A stretch of DNA of 64,000 nucleotides from Rhizobium sp. 16-488-2b (GCF_017741815.1 NZ_JAGHMF010000004.1:181710-245709), one strand, 5' to 3'; shown: positions 15,364 through 23,107, counted from the first letter of the stretch. The notes: generated by a model not told the origin, from the letters alone. Program-made: numbers and translations.

Positions 15364-17775
15364 ATGCGGAACGTTGCATCTGAGACGAACGGCAGCATGC
15401 CGCTTCAAACATTCAAGGCCGCGTTCAAGTCCGTGGCAGCGTTCTATGGTCGACCAAGCTCCGATACGGTGCTCTTCTCCGGCCTGCCGGATGAGATCAC
15501 CGAATCGCTTGAGGGCGATGATGTCGAGCAGATGGCCGAGCGCATCGGCCTTCAGGTCATCAAGCATCCGGAGCGCGATTGCAGGCTGGGCAATTTCGAT
15601 TGCCCCGCCATTGTCGCCTTCGCCGATGGCGGCGTGCTCCCTCTGCTGGAGATGGCCGAGGACGGCTCTTACATCACCGACATCGTTCCCGTCGCCGGCG
15701 TTTCCTCGCGCCTGTCGCGCGAAGACCTGATCGCGCTGAAGCCCGAGACGGCTTTCGCCTTCACGCTTTATTATCAGAACGCGTCGGAAGAGGCGCTCGT
15801 CGGCAATGCCGTGGAGATCGAGAAGCGCCATTGGCTGGCAACGACGCTGGCGCCTTACTGGCGCACCTATGTCCGCGTCATGGTGGCCGCGCTCTTCATC
15901 AATCTGATCGCGCTCGGCTCGCCGCTGTTTACGATGAACGTCTATGACCGCGTTCTGCCCAACAAGGCGATCCCGACGCTCTGGGTTCTGGCCGCCGGCA
16001 TCACACTTGCCTATCTCTTTGATTTCCTGCTTAAAACCGCGCGCTCCTCGCTGATCGATTATGCCGGCCGCAAGGCGGATCTGCGCCTGTCGCAGATGCT
16101 GTTCGACAAGGTACTGAACTCGACGCTGGCCTCGCGCCCGATGTCGACGGGCGAATATGCCAACCGCGTTACGCAGTATGAATTCGTCCGCGAATTCTTC
16201 ACCTCGAACACGATCGGCGTCATCATCGACAGCCTCTTCGTCTTCATCTTCCTCGCCGTCATCTACTTGATCTCCGGCTGGCTGGTCGTCATCCCCGCTG
16301 TCGCCTTCGTGCTCTCGGTCGTGATCGGGCTTTACGCCCAAGCCGCCATCGGGAAGCGCATGGCGACCGCCGCCAACGAGGCCTCGCGCCGCCAGTCGCT
16401 GCTGGTCGAAACCATCTCGACGATCGAGACGCTGAAGAGCCTGCGCGCCGAAGCCACGATGCTGCGCCGCTGGCAGGAACTGACGAAGTATTCCAGCCGC
16501 ACCAGCGAAGAGATCAAGCACGTCTCCACCAACGCCATCAACATGACCATGTTCGTGCAGCAGATGGTGAGCGTTCTGATCGTCATCGCCGGCACCTACG
16601 AGTTCTCCGAAGGCCGCATCGCCATGGGCGCGATCGTCGCCACCGTGATGCTCGCCAGCCGCGCCGGCGCGCCGCTCGGCCAGATCGCCATGACGCTGGC
16701 GCGCTTCCGCCAGGCCACCATGTCGCTGCGCATCCTCGACAAGATCATGGAACAGCCCGACGACCGCCCCTCGACGGTCGGCTTCGTCAATCGCGAGATC
16801 ACCCGCGGCGCCTTCTCTTTCCAGGATGTCTCGTTCCAGTATCCGGGCTCGGATTATCCCGTCATCAACAAGCTGTCCTTCAACGTCAATCCGGGCGAGC
16901 GCATCGGCATCATCGGCCGCATCGGCTCCGGCAAGACCACGCTGGGCCGCCTGCTGGATGGCCTCTTCGCGCCCTCCGGCGGTCGCGTGCTGATCGATGG
17001 TGTTGATATCCGCCAGTATCACATGGCCGAAGTGCGCGCCAATGTCGCCGTCGCCGGCCAGTCCTCCGATCTGTTCTCCGGGACGGTGAAGGAAAACCTG
17101 CTGCTCGGCCGCGCCGACGCTACCGATGAGGACCTGCTCGAAGTCGCCCGCATGACTGGCGTCGATGAGTTCGTCGGCACCCATCCGCGCGGCTTCGACA
17201 TGCCTGTCGGCGAGCGCGGCAGCAATCTGTCGAGCGGCCAGAAGCAGGCGCTCACCATCGCCCGTCTCCTGCTCACCCGCCCCAAGGTCGTGTTCCTCGA
17301 CGAGCCCTCGGGCGCCATGGACCTCGCGACCGAGCGCAACCTGATCGCCCGTCTCTCCAAGGCCTTCGACCGCAAGACGACGCTGATCATCGCCACCCAT
17401 CGCTACAGCATGCTGGATCTCGTCGACCGCCTGATCGTCATCGACAAGGGCCGCATCATCGCCGATGGCCCGAAGCAGGCCGTCATCGAAGCCATGCAGC
17501 GCAAGCCCGGCGCACCCGCGGCGGCCGTGGCCCCGCAGGCCGTGCCGGTTGCAAGGCAGGCTCCGGTCACGCCGGTCGCCATGTCCGTCGCCCCGGTCAC
17601 CTCAGTCGCGCCGGCGCCGGCAGGCTCCGCCGCCATGCCGGTCGCGCAGGTGGCAACGGCCGCGCCCGCCCACGCCCATCCGATGCCGGTAGCCTCGGTC
17701 GCATCCGGCGCGCCTGTCGGCCCGGCGGCCGCCGCGAATGTCACGCCGATCGTTCCGGGGGTTAAGCTGTCATGA
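15364..17775 (+). CDS. Type I secretion ABC exporter (LssB/LapB-type permease-ATPase)
   Basis: 803 residues. Residues about 1-155 form a C39-peptidase-like domain without the catalytic Cys (LFSGLPDEI at the corresponding place), as in exporters of RTX adhesins that lack a double-glycine leader. The transmembrane domain follows, with the LapB-type PLFTMNVYDRVLPN signature. The ATPase has Walker A (GRIGSGKTT), the LSSGQKQAL signature, Walker B (VVFLDEPSGAMD) and the H-loop (IATHR). After residue about 710 comes an unusual Ala/Pro/Val-rich tail of roughly 90 residues. The stop overlaps the next start (ATGA at 17772), so HlyD translation is coupled. It most likely powers export of the giant protein at 960. 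The start at 15364 lacks a clear ribosome binding site, and 15397 is an alternative. Confidence 0.92.
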   Translation: MRNVASETNGSMPLQTFKAAFKSVAAFYGRPSSDTVLFSGLPDEITESLEGDDVEQMAERIGLQVIKHPERDCRLGNFDCPAIVAFADGGVLPLLEMAEDGSYITDIVPVAGVSSRLSREDLIALKPETAFAFTLYYQNASEEALVGNAVEIEKRHWLATTLAPYWRTYVRVMVAALFINLIALGSPLFTMNVYDRVLPNKAIPTLWVLAAGITLAYLFDFLLKTARSSLIDYAGRKADLRLSQMLFDKVLNSTLASRPMSTGEYANRVTQYEFVREFFTSNTIGVIIDSLFVFIFLAVIYLISGWLVVIPAVAFVLSVVIGLYAQAAIGKRMATAANEASRRQSLLVETISTIETLKSLRAEATMLRRWQELTKYSSRTSEEIKHVSTNAINMTMFVQQMVSVLIVIAGTYEFSEGRIAMGAIVATVMLASRAGAPLGQIAMTLARFRQATMSLRILDKIMEQPDDRPSTVGFVNREITRGAFSFQDVSFQYPGSDYPVINKLSFNVNPGERIGIIGRIGSGKTTLGRLLDGLFAPSGGRVLIDGVDIRQYHMAEVRANVAVAGQSSDLFSGTVKENLLLGRADATDEDLLEVARMTGVDEFVGTHPRGFDMPVGERGSNLSSGQKQALTIARLLLTRPKVVFLDEPSGAMDLATERNLIARLSKAFDRKTTLIIATHRYSMLDLVDRLIVIDKGRIIADGPKQAVIEAMQRKPGAPAAAVAPQAVPVARQAPVTPVAMSVAPVTSVAPAPAGSAAMPVAQVATAAPAHAHPMPVASVASGAPVGPAAAANVTPIVPGVKLS

Positions 17776-19061
17776 CGAACAAGCACGACAACCCGCCCTT
17801 TCTCGCCCGCGCCATTCTCGGCCTCGTGGCGCTCGTCATCGCCAGCTTCGTTGCCTGGGCGGCGATCGCCAAGATCAACGAGATCGCCCGCGGCGAAGGC
17901 AAGGTCATTCCCGTCTCGAAGACGCAGATCATCCAGTCGTCGGAACCAGGCGTCGTCCAGCAGATCGCCGTCGTTCTCGGTCAGGTCGTGCGCAAGGGCC
18001 AGCTGCTGGTCCAACTCGACAACACCACCACCACCTCGACGCTCGGTGAATCGGTTGCCAAGGCCCGCGCGCTCGGCGCCAAGGTGGCGCGCCTGAAGCT
18101 CGAGGAAGAGGGCAAGTACGACGAGCCCTACAATTGCCCTGAGGATATCCTGGCCGTCGCCAAGGAAGTCTGCGCCAACGAAGCCCAGCTTTTCGCCGCC
18201 GATCGCGCCAGCTACACCAACAAGCTCGGCGTGCTGAAAGAGCGCGTCCGCCAGCGCGAAAACGAACTCAGCGAGGCGCACGCCAATATCGACCGCCTGA
18301 CGCAGAACATCGACGGCGCCCAGCGCCAGTACGACCTGATCAGCCCGCTCGCCAAGAAGAAGCTGGTCGCCGAGACCGAAGTCTTGAAGACCGAGCGCGA
18401 TCTGACCGATCAGCAGGGCCAGCTCAAGGTCTACCAGGAAAGCATCGATCGCCTTCAGGCCGCCGTGCAGGAAGCCAAGCTGCAGCTCGGCGATCTCGCG
18501 CTTGAGCTGCGCCAGCAGGCGCTGACGGACAAGGCGCAGGCACTGGCCGAGCTCTCGGTCGTTGACGAAACCGTGCGTGGCGCCTCCGATCGCGTCAAGC
18601 GCACCGACATCCGCTCGCCGGTCGATGGCATCGTCAACACGCTCGAGGTCAACACCATCGGCGCCTATGTCGATCCCGGCCGCGTCATCGCCGGCATCGT
18701 TCCGACGGCCGATACGCTGCTCGTTGAAGCCAAGATCTCGCCGCGCGACGTCGCCTTCATCCGCCGTGGTCAGCCGGCCATCGTCAAGATCACGGCTTAC
18801 GACTTCTCGATCTTCGGCGGCCTCGAAGGTATCGTCGAAAACATCTCGGCCGATAGTCTGGTGGAGAAGGAAAAGGGCGAGACCTACTACCTCGTGCAGG
18901 TCAAGACCGACAAGTCGGAGCTCGCGCGCGACGGCAAGATCTATCCGATCATCCCGGGCATGGTAGCCTCGGTCGAGATCATGACCGGCAGCAAGACCGT
19001 GCTCAGCTATCTCATGAAGCCGATCAACAAGGCGCGCACCGAAGCGCTGACGGAGCGCTGA
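17772..19061 (+). CDS. HlyD-family membrane fusion (adaptor) protein
   Basis: 429 residues. There is a short cytoplasmic N-terminus, one transmembrane helix (about 15-35, ILGLVALVIASFVAWAAIAK), a first lipoyl half-motif (VIPVSKTQIIQSSEPGVVQQI), and a long coiled-coil (about 85-260). The second lipoyl half follows (TDIRSPVDGIVNTLEV) with an AprE/HlyD-type beta-barrel after it. It bridges the ABC exporter to the TolC channel across the periplasm. The start overlaps the exporter stop by four bases, and the next gene begins two bases after its own stop. Confidence 0.92.
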   Translation: MTNKHDNPPFLARAILGLVALVIASFVAWAAIAKINEIARGEGKVIPVSKTQIIQSSEPGVVQQIAVVLGQVVRKGQLLVQLDNTTTTSTLGESVAKARALGAKVARLKLEEEGKYDEPYNCPEDILAVAKEVCANEAQLFAADRASYTNKLGVLKERVRQRENELSEAHANIDRLTQNIDGAQRQYDLISPLAKKKLVAETEVLKTERDLTDQQGQLKVYQESIDRLQAAVQEAKLQLGDLALELRQQALTDKAQALAELSVVDETVRGASDRVKRTDIRSPVDGIVNTLEVNTIGAYVDPGRVIAGIVPTADTLLVEAKISPRDVAFIRRGQPAIVKITAYDFSIFGGLEGIVENISADSLVEKEKGETYYLVQVKTDKSELARDGKIYPIIPGMVASVEIMTGSKTVLSYLMKPINKARTEALTER

Positions 19062-19063
19062 CC

Positions 19064-19723
19064 ATGCTGATCGTCAAGCCCGGAATTCAGGACGCAACCG
19101 ACCTCGAGCCATCAGACCAGCAGCTGCCCGCGATCGATGCCGAAGAGATCGAGCCGCGTTTCCGGGCCGTGGCGGGTCGTGGCGGCGAGCGTCGCGGCAT
19201 CCGGCTGGAGCGCATCTATTGGGACGGCCTCAGCCGCATGTCGGCCTCCGGCAAGATGTCGACCGCCGATCTCGTGCACTACACCGCCTCGCAGATGCCG
19301 GAATCCGGCAATCTCGCCTCGCTTCTGCGTGTGCTTAGCCTCAAATGGGCGCTGCGCCGGCTGGATACGGTCGAGGACATTTCCTCGCTCGCCAATGTCA
19401 ACGCCATCATCCAGGCCTCGCCGTCGCCGGCGATCCTTTTGACGCATGAGAAGAAGGTGCAGCTCTTCAACGATGCCTTCCTGTCGATGCTGCGCCAGCG
19501 CCTGCCGCTCGGCGATCTCGCGCAACTGACCAAGAGCCTGCGTTTCTCGATCGACACCCAGATCGAGGAAGCCATCGCCACCCTGTCGCGCAACAAGGGC
19601 AAGACGCTTGCAACAGGTTTCACCATCACCGTCGGCACCCAGACCATGAAGGGCCAGATCAACCTGGCGCTGGCGCCGACGCACGAGAAGTCGATGCTGA
19701 TCGGCTACATCTCCCGCTACTGA
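19064..19723 (+). CDS. Ribbon-helix-helix (RHH_4-like) and PAS-like fusion protein
   Basis: 219 residues, last gene of the type I secretion operon, with its ATG two bases after the HlyD stop. Residues about 45-115 (GIRLERIYWDGLSRMSASGK followed by STADLVHYTASQ) match the RHH_4 domain, usually found alone in proteins of about 80 residues. Residues about 120-215 look like a PAS fold (IIQASPSPAILLTHEKKVQL, FNDAFLSML). It has no membrane segment. A DNA-binding or protein-binding sensor tied to the secretion operon is the obvious reading, but neither DNA target nor ligand can be seen. The fusion itself is unusual. Confidence 0.65.
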   Translation: MLIVKPGIQDATDLEPSDQQLPAIDAEEIEPRFRAVAGRGGERRGIRLERIYWDGLSRMSASGKMSTADLVHYTASQMPESGNLASLLRVLSLKWALRRLDTVEDISSLANVNAIIQASPSPAILLTHEKKVQLFNDAFLSMLRQRLPLGDLAQLTKSLRFSIDTQIEEAIATLSRNKGKTLATGFTITVGTQTMKGQINLALAPTHEKSMLIGYISRY

Positions 19724-19735
19724 AGCTAAACCACC

Positions 19736-20128
19736 TCAATCCTCGAAACGCCCTGCCGCATCCCGGTCGCGCTCGTATCGATGCTTCAACGGAAACGCCG
19801 GAAGCCACCCCTCGCGGCGGATGGTCCACAGCTCATACGTCGGCTGGAACTGATCCTTTTGATCGAGCGACCCGAGATTGACCTCGACCTCATCGCCGCT
19901 CCGCCCAAACACCGGCGACCCGCAACGCGGACAAAAGAACCGCCCATTATACTCCCCCATCTCCCTCTCGACCCGCATCGCATCCTCGGGAAAGATCGCA
20001 GACGCATGAAACAGCGCCCCATGATGCTTGCGGCAATCCATGCAATGACAGATGCCGACCCGATAGGGCGCACCGGATACAGTCAAACGAACGCGGCCGC
20101 AGAAGCATCCGCCGGTAACTTCGCTCAT
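19736..20128 (-). CDS. GFA-family (glutathione-dependent formaldehyde-activating enzyme-like) zinc protein
   Basis: 130 residues with the family's cysteine ligands: GGCFCG near the N-terminus, ICHCMDC, and FFCPRCGSPVF. These bind structural and catalytic zinc in the Mss4-like GFA fold. Members beyond the founding enzyme rarely have an established substrate, so formaldehyde chemistry should not be assumed. It converges on the secretion operon, with stops only 12 bases apart. Confidence 0.85.
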   Translation of the reverse strand: MSEVTGGCFCGRVRLTVSGAPYRVGICHCMDCRKHHGALFHASAIFPEDAMRVEREMGEYNGRFFCPRCGSPVFGRSGDEVEVNLGSLDQKDQFQPTYELWTIRREGWLPAFPLKHRYERDRDAAGRFED

Positions 20129-20209
20129 GCCGTTTCTCCTCAGTCAGCGAATCCTGGAAGCCAAACGGCGTCACCGCGCAAAAGTTCGCAATCATGCTGC
20201 AAGTCTTGG

Positions 20210-20662
20210 CTACAAGGTTCGTTTCGTTAGCCTCATGCGATCGAGTCGGTAGCTCTCATGAAAGTGGTTCTTGACCAGATTGAACCAATCCTCCGGCAAT
20301 GCGCCAAGCACGCAGGTGTCTTCCACGATCCGGCGCTGGGATATCCATTGCGCCGGGCGCAGGTCGGGACCGGGCCAGACGAAAGCATTGACCTCGTCGG
20401 TGTAGATCCATTGCGGTCTGGCATCGAGCCCGATGTGGTGGCGCAATTTCGCGGGCACCTCAAGCGCCCTGCGGCCCTCGGGTGGGCGCATATGGGAAAT
20501 GCCGAGCGCATAGACGAATGTCGACCCGAGTTCGTCGCGCGTCGATAGGATCAGCGCGGTCGGATAAACCTTCTCGCCGTCCTGCCGCGTCCTGGCCTTG
20601 CTGGCCCACAGATATTCGTAGGCGACGAGATGACCGATGGGCGGCAGAGCGGGGATTTTCAT
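20210..20662 (-). CDS. PemK/MazF-like toxin (probable) of a type II toxin-antitoxin pair
   Basis: 150 residues. It opens with a G-x-L-V-A-Y-E-Y-L-W segment and carries YPTALILSTRD, the RRALEVPAKLRHHIGL stretch and EVNAFVWPGPDLRP. This resembles the rhizobial family often labelled plasmid-maintenance or PemK-like growth inhibitors, related to MazF-type endoribonucleases. It starts four bases after the stop of a Phd/YefM-type antitoxin, the usual antitoxin-first order. RNase activity is inferred from family and context. Confidence 0.6.
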   Translation of the reverse strand: MKIPALPPIGHLVAYEYLWASKARTRQDGEKVYPTALILSTRDELGSTFVYALGISHMRPPEGRRALEVPAKLRHHIGLDARPQWIYTDEVNAFVWPGPDLRPAQWISQRRIVEDTCVLGALPEDWFNLVKNHFHESYRLDRMRLTKRTL

Positions 20663-20666
20663 CGCG

Positions 20667-20960
20667 TCATCGCTTCAGCCTGGGTAACAGATCATCCTCA
20701 TCGATATCGGGCAGGTCATCCAGATTGTAAGGCGTGTCGGTCTCCACGCGCGCCTGCATGATCAGGTCCACTTCGCTTTCCGACAGGGCGCCCACGGGAA
20801 GTGAAACCCTGAAACGCTCCCAAAGCTGATGAAACATGTCAGCCGAGACGAGATAGGCCGTCGGCCTGCCGTATTTGGTGATCTCGACCGGCGCCTGCTG
20901 GACCTTGTCGTGCCACTCGCCAAAATTCTTCTGAAACTCCGAAGCGGGAACACGCGGCAT
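20667..20960 (-). CDS. Phd/YefM-family antitoxin
   Basis: 97 residues from the ATG at 20960, chosen because GGAGG lies about six bases upstream. The N-terminal half (VPASEFQKNFGEWHDKVQQA, EITKYGRPTAYLVSADMF) is the Phd/YefM DNA-binding fold. The acidic C-terminus (NLDDLPDIDEDDLLP) is the usual unstructured toxin-neutralising tail. It precedes the PemK-like toxin and should repress the pair together with it. Confidence 0.8.
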   Translation of the reverse strand: MPRVPASEFQKNFGEWHDKVQQAPVEITKYGRPTAYLVSADMFHQLWERFRVSLPVGALSESEVDLIMQARVETDTPYNLDDLPDIDEDDLLPRLKR

Positions 20961-21065
20961 GTTGGCCTCCATTTTCCGTAATATACGTAAGATACACAAA
21001 ATCGGGCTGTTTCTCAAATTCCGCAAAAAGTTTCAGGGGAGGGCACGTTTCACCCCTGTAAAGAT

Positions 21066-21124
21066 ATTCACCCATGTGGTTGACTATCACTCGGATATGG
21101 ATATATTCAACCACATGGGTGAAT
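21066..21124. promoter_or_regulatory. Pair of inverted 18-bp operator copies upstream of arsR-like gene
   Basis: ATTCACCCATGTGGTTGA (21066-21083) is repeated as its exact reverse complement at 21107-21124. Each copy is itself a near-dyad (ATTCA-x-CCA-xx-TGG-x-TGAAT). The downstream copy sits immediately before the ATG at 21128 and would cover the ribosome binding region. This suggests autorepression by the ArsR-type product. Confidence 0.7.
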
Positions 21125-21127
21125 GAA

Positions 21128-21451
21128 ATGGATGAAGACGCACTGTCACGGATATTGAAGGCCGCGGGGGATACCACGCGGCGGCAGATCCTGACGCTCC
21201 TCGTGCAAGAGGGGCCTCTCAGGGTGACGGGGCTCGCTGCTCATTTCGACATGTCCCTGAATTCCGTCTCCAAGCACATCAAGGTTCTGGAGGAGGCGGG
21301 GCTGGTCACCCGGCGTACTTTGGGCCGCGAGCATTTCATTGCCGCGGAGCTTGAACCGCTGAGACTGACGGAAGACTGGTTCGCGCAACTGAAGTCGATA
21401 TGGGAGCTGCGCCTGACGGCGTTGGAAGAGTTACTCGTTTCAAAGGAGTGA
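21128..21451 (+). CDS. ArsR-family transcriptional regulator
   Basis: 107 residues from the ATG at 21128, which begins the conserved MDEDALSRILKAAGDTTRR start of the winged helix. Recognition helix: LAAHFDMSLNSVSKHIKVL, followed by a beta wing (TRRTLGREH). No cysteine metal site (such as ELCVCDL) is visible, so a metal ligand is unlikely. It belongs to the group usually paired with SRPBCC/AHSA1 proteins, as here: the next gene starts four bases after its stop. Two operator copies just upstream imply autoregulation. Confidence 0.88.
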   Translation: MDEDALSRILKAAGDTTRRQILTLLVQEGPLRVTGLAAHFDMSLNSVSKHIKVLEEAGLVTRRTLGREHFIAAELEPLRLTEDWFAQLKSIWELRLTALEELLVSKE

Positions 21452-21455
21452 AGTC

Positions 21456-21884
21456 ATGTCCGAACTTGAACTGACGGTAAGCCGCAAGATCGCCGCCTCG
21501 CGCGAGAAGATTTTCAACGCCTGGCTCTCGCCAACAGCACTGGCGAAATTCATGAAGACGCCATCGGGCAATTTCGACGCCCGAGGTGTCACCACCGATC
21601 CGGTCAAGGGCGGCCGCTTCATGATCGTGATGGTCACACCGGAGCGCGAGATCCCGCATTCCGGCACCTATCTCGAAGTCGATCCCTATTCGCGCCTGTC
21701 CTTCACCTGGGAATCCCCTCATTCGCTGGATGACAGCGTCGTCACCATCGACTTGAAGGAGATCGACGCCGAAACCACCGAACTGACCCTGAAGCAGGTG
21801 AAGTTCCGCAGCGAAGGCGCCCGCGACGGCCATATCCAGGGCTGGACCTCGATCCTCGGCGAACTCGAGACATATCTCGGCTAA
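21456..21884 (+). CDS. SRPBCC (AHSA1-like) domain protein
   Basis: 142 residues, a single START/Bet v1-type helix-grip domain: VSRKIAASREKIFNAWLSP at the start, GGRFMIVM, HSGTYLEVDPYSRLSFTW, and the C-terminal helix GWTSILGELETYLG. It has a good ribosome binding site (GGAG). Co-transcribed with the ArsR regulator. Such pairs are common in alphaproteobacteria, but the hydrophobic ligand is unknown. Confidence 0.88.
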   Translation: MSELELTVSRKIAASREKIFNAWLSPTALAKFMKTPSGNFDARGVTTDPVKGGRFMIVMVTPEREIPHSGTYLEVDPYSRLSFTWESPHSLDDSVVTIDLKEIDAETTELTLKQVKFRSEGARDGHIQGWTSILGELETYLG

Positions 21885-21900
21885 GTCAGGGGACTGACAT

Positions 21901-21935
21901 GAAAAAGCCGCCGGCAATGCAGCGCCGGCGGCTCC
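21901..21935 (-). terminator. Intrinsic terminator of the LapG-like protease gene
   Basis: On the minus strand AGCCGCCGG/CCGGCGGCT (arms at 21925-21933 and 21906-21914) is followed by TTTTTC. It lies about 70 bases downstream of the protease stop and correctly oriented for it. It may also serve the convergent SRPBCC gene. Confidence 0.8.
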
Positions 21936-22002
21936 ATTTCGCCTCGGTATCGAAGCGGGATGCGAGAGGAGGCCAGCCCCGGCCCTCGCCATTGCCTTCG
22001 GA

Positions 22003-22986
22003 TCAGAAGGCAACACCTTCGCCAGGCGCGACCTTTTCGATCGGCATGGCAGATGCCATCTGGCTGCCGCCAACGTGCGAGCCGTGCAGGTAGCCCTTGC
22101 CGCCGGCAATCGAATAGAGCGGCATGTAGTCGGGCAGGCGGCTATCGGCGAGAACCTCGTCGCGCATGTTGTCGAGAATATAGTGGTTGCCGCCGGCCGA
22201 GACCGAGAGAACGGCGTGGTAGAAATGGCGCTTCTGGTCGAAGAGAACGACGATCGCCATGTCCTTCAGGTCGACGCCCTCGGCATTGAGTGCCGCCATC
22301 TTCAGGATCGCGAAATCCTCGCAATCGCCCTGCTGGCGCTTCAGCGTCTCGGAAGGCGTCGCCCAGTAATCGGCGACCTTGTAGGTGTCGATGTCGCGGG
22401 CGTAGCGGATCGTGTGGTTGATCGTGGTGTTGATCGCGTTCATCTTGTCGCGTAGCGATGCCTGCGAGGTCTTGGCGAACGATGCCTTGACCGCCGTGAC
22501 GGCCTCAGTGCACTTGCCCGCGGCGCAGGAAATGGCGGTGCCGCTGGTCATTTCGTCCAGCGAAGGCGCCAGCCGCTTCAGGGCTGCCAGGCGCTTGAAG
22601 GGGATCGCCACCGATCCGAACACGCCGCCATCATCGGAGCGCGCCGCGATCGAGGGGCGGGTGGCCGGCTTCACGGATGCGGTGGTCTCGGGGCTGAACG
22701 CGGCTGCCGCAACCGGCGCCGGCGTCTTCAGTGCCGCGAAGTCGATCGAGCCGAAGGCCTGTGCAAGACCGCGTCCGGCGAGCGTGACAAGGCGCGCCAT
22801 GCCGCCAACGCTGACGGCGCTCGCTGCCTGCTCGGCGATGCTTGCTGAAATATAGCTGGAGTAAGGTGCGCCGTAATCTTCTGTATTATAAAGAACAGAA
22901 GCCGACGCATAATTGTAAGAAAAAGAAGAAAATGCCGAAAGAAGTGCGATAAAAGCGATTTTGTTTGTTTTTGTTATTTTGGTCAC
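22003..22986 (-). CDS. LapG-like periplasmic cysteine protease (BTLCP, peptidase C93-type)
   Basis: 327 residues from the GTG at 22986, preferred over the GTG at 23004 because GGAG precedes it and the signal peptide (ends near YASA) follows directly. After an extra linker of about 100 residues comes the transglutaminase-like domain with catalytic Cys222 (QQGDCEDFAILK), His257 (RHFYHAVLSV) and Asp272 (HYILDNMRD). LapG proteases cut LapA-type adhesins after di-alanine motifs near the N-terminus to release them from the surface. The giant secreted protein 10 kb away, with a VAAG motif at residues 149-152, is the natural candidate substrate. No LapD-like inhibitor receptor lies in the window. Family assignment is firm; the substrate is inferred. 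Confidence 0.8.
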   Translation of the reverse strand: MTKITKTNKIAFIALLSAFSSFSYNYASASVLYNTEDYGAPYSSYISASIAEQAASAVSVGGMARLVTLAGRGLAQAFGSIDFAALKTPAPVAAAAFSPETTASVKPATRPSIAARSDDGGVFGSVAIPFKRLAALKRLAPSLDEMTSGTAISCAAGKCTEAVTAVKASFAKTSQASLRDKMNAINTTINHTIRYARDIDTYKVADYWATPSETLKRQQGDCEDFAILKMAALNAEGVDLKDMAIVVLFDQKRHFYHAVLSVSAGGNHYILDNMRDEVLADSRLPDYMPLYSIAGGKGYLHGSHVGGSQMASAMPIEKVAPGEGVAF

Positions 22987-22994
22987 GGGACTTA

Positions 22995-23018
22995 ATTTCT
23001 CCACTTGTTGGGAGAAAT
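22995..23018 (-). promoter_or_regulatory. Hairpin that can sequester the protease gene's Shine-Dalgarno sequence
   Basis: On the minus strand ATTTCTCC (23018-23011), an eight-base loop, then GGAGAAAT (23002-22995). The 3' arm contains the only good ribosome binding site for the GTG at 22986. The eight pairs are perfect. This suggests translational control or simply an overlapping operator. Confidence 0.5.
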
Positions 23019-23054
23019 GTACCGATCAGCCATAAATATCGGGTTTGGAAGCGT

Positions 23055-23107
23055 GGATAACTTAGAACGAAGTTATCCGCTCAAAAAAGCTGAAAATTTT
23101 AGCTTTT
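23055..23107. promoter_or_regulatory. Two dyads in the protease/lipoprotein divergent promoter region
   Basis: GGATAACTT/AAGTTATCC (23055-23063 and 23070-23078) is a perfect 9-bp inverted repeat. It is followed by an AT-rich dyad, AAAAGCT...AGCTTTT (23085-23091 and 23101-23107). The region lies between divergent starts at 22986 and 23214, so it may be an operator. No regulator can be assigned. Confidence 0.45.
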
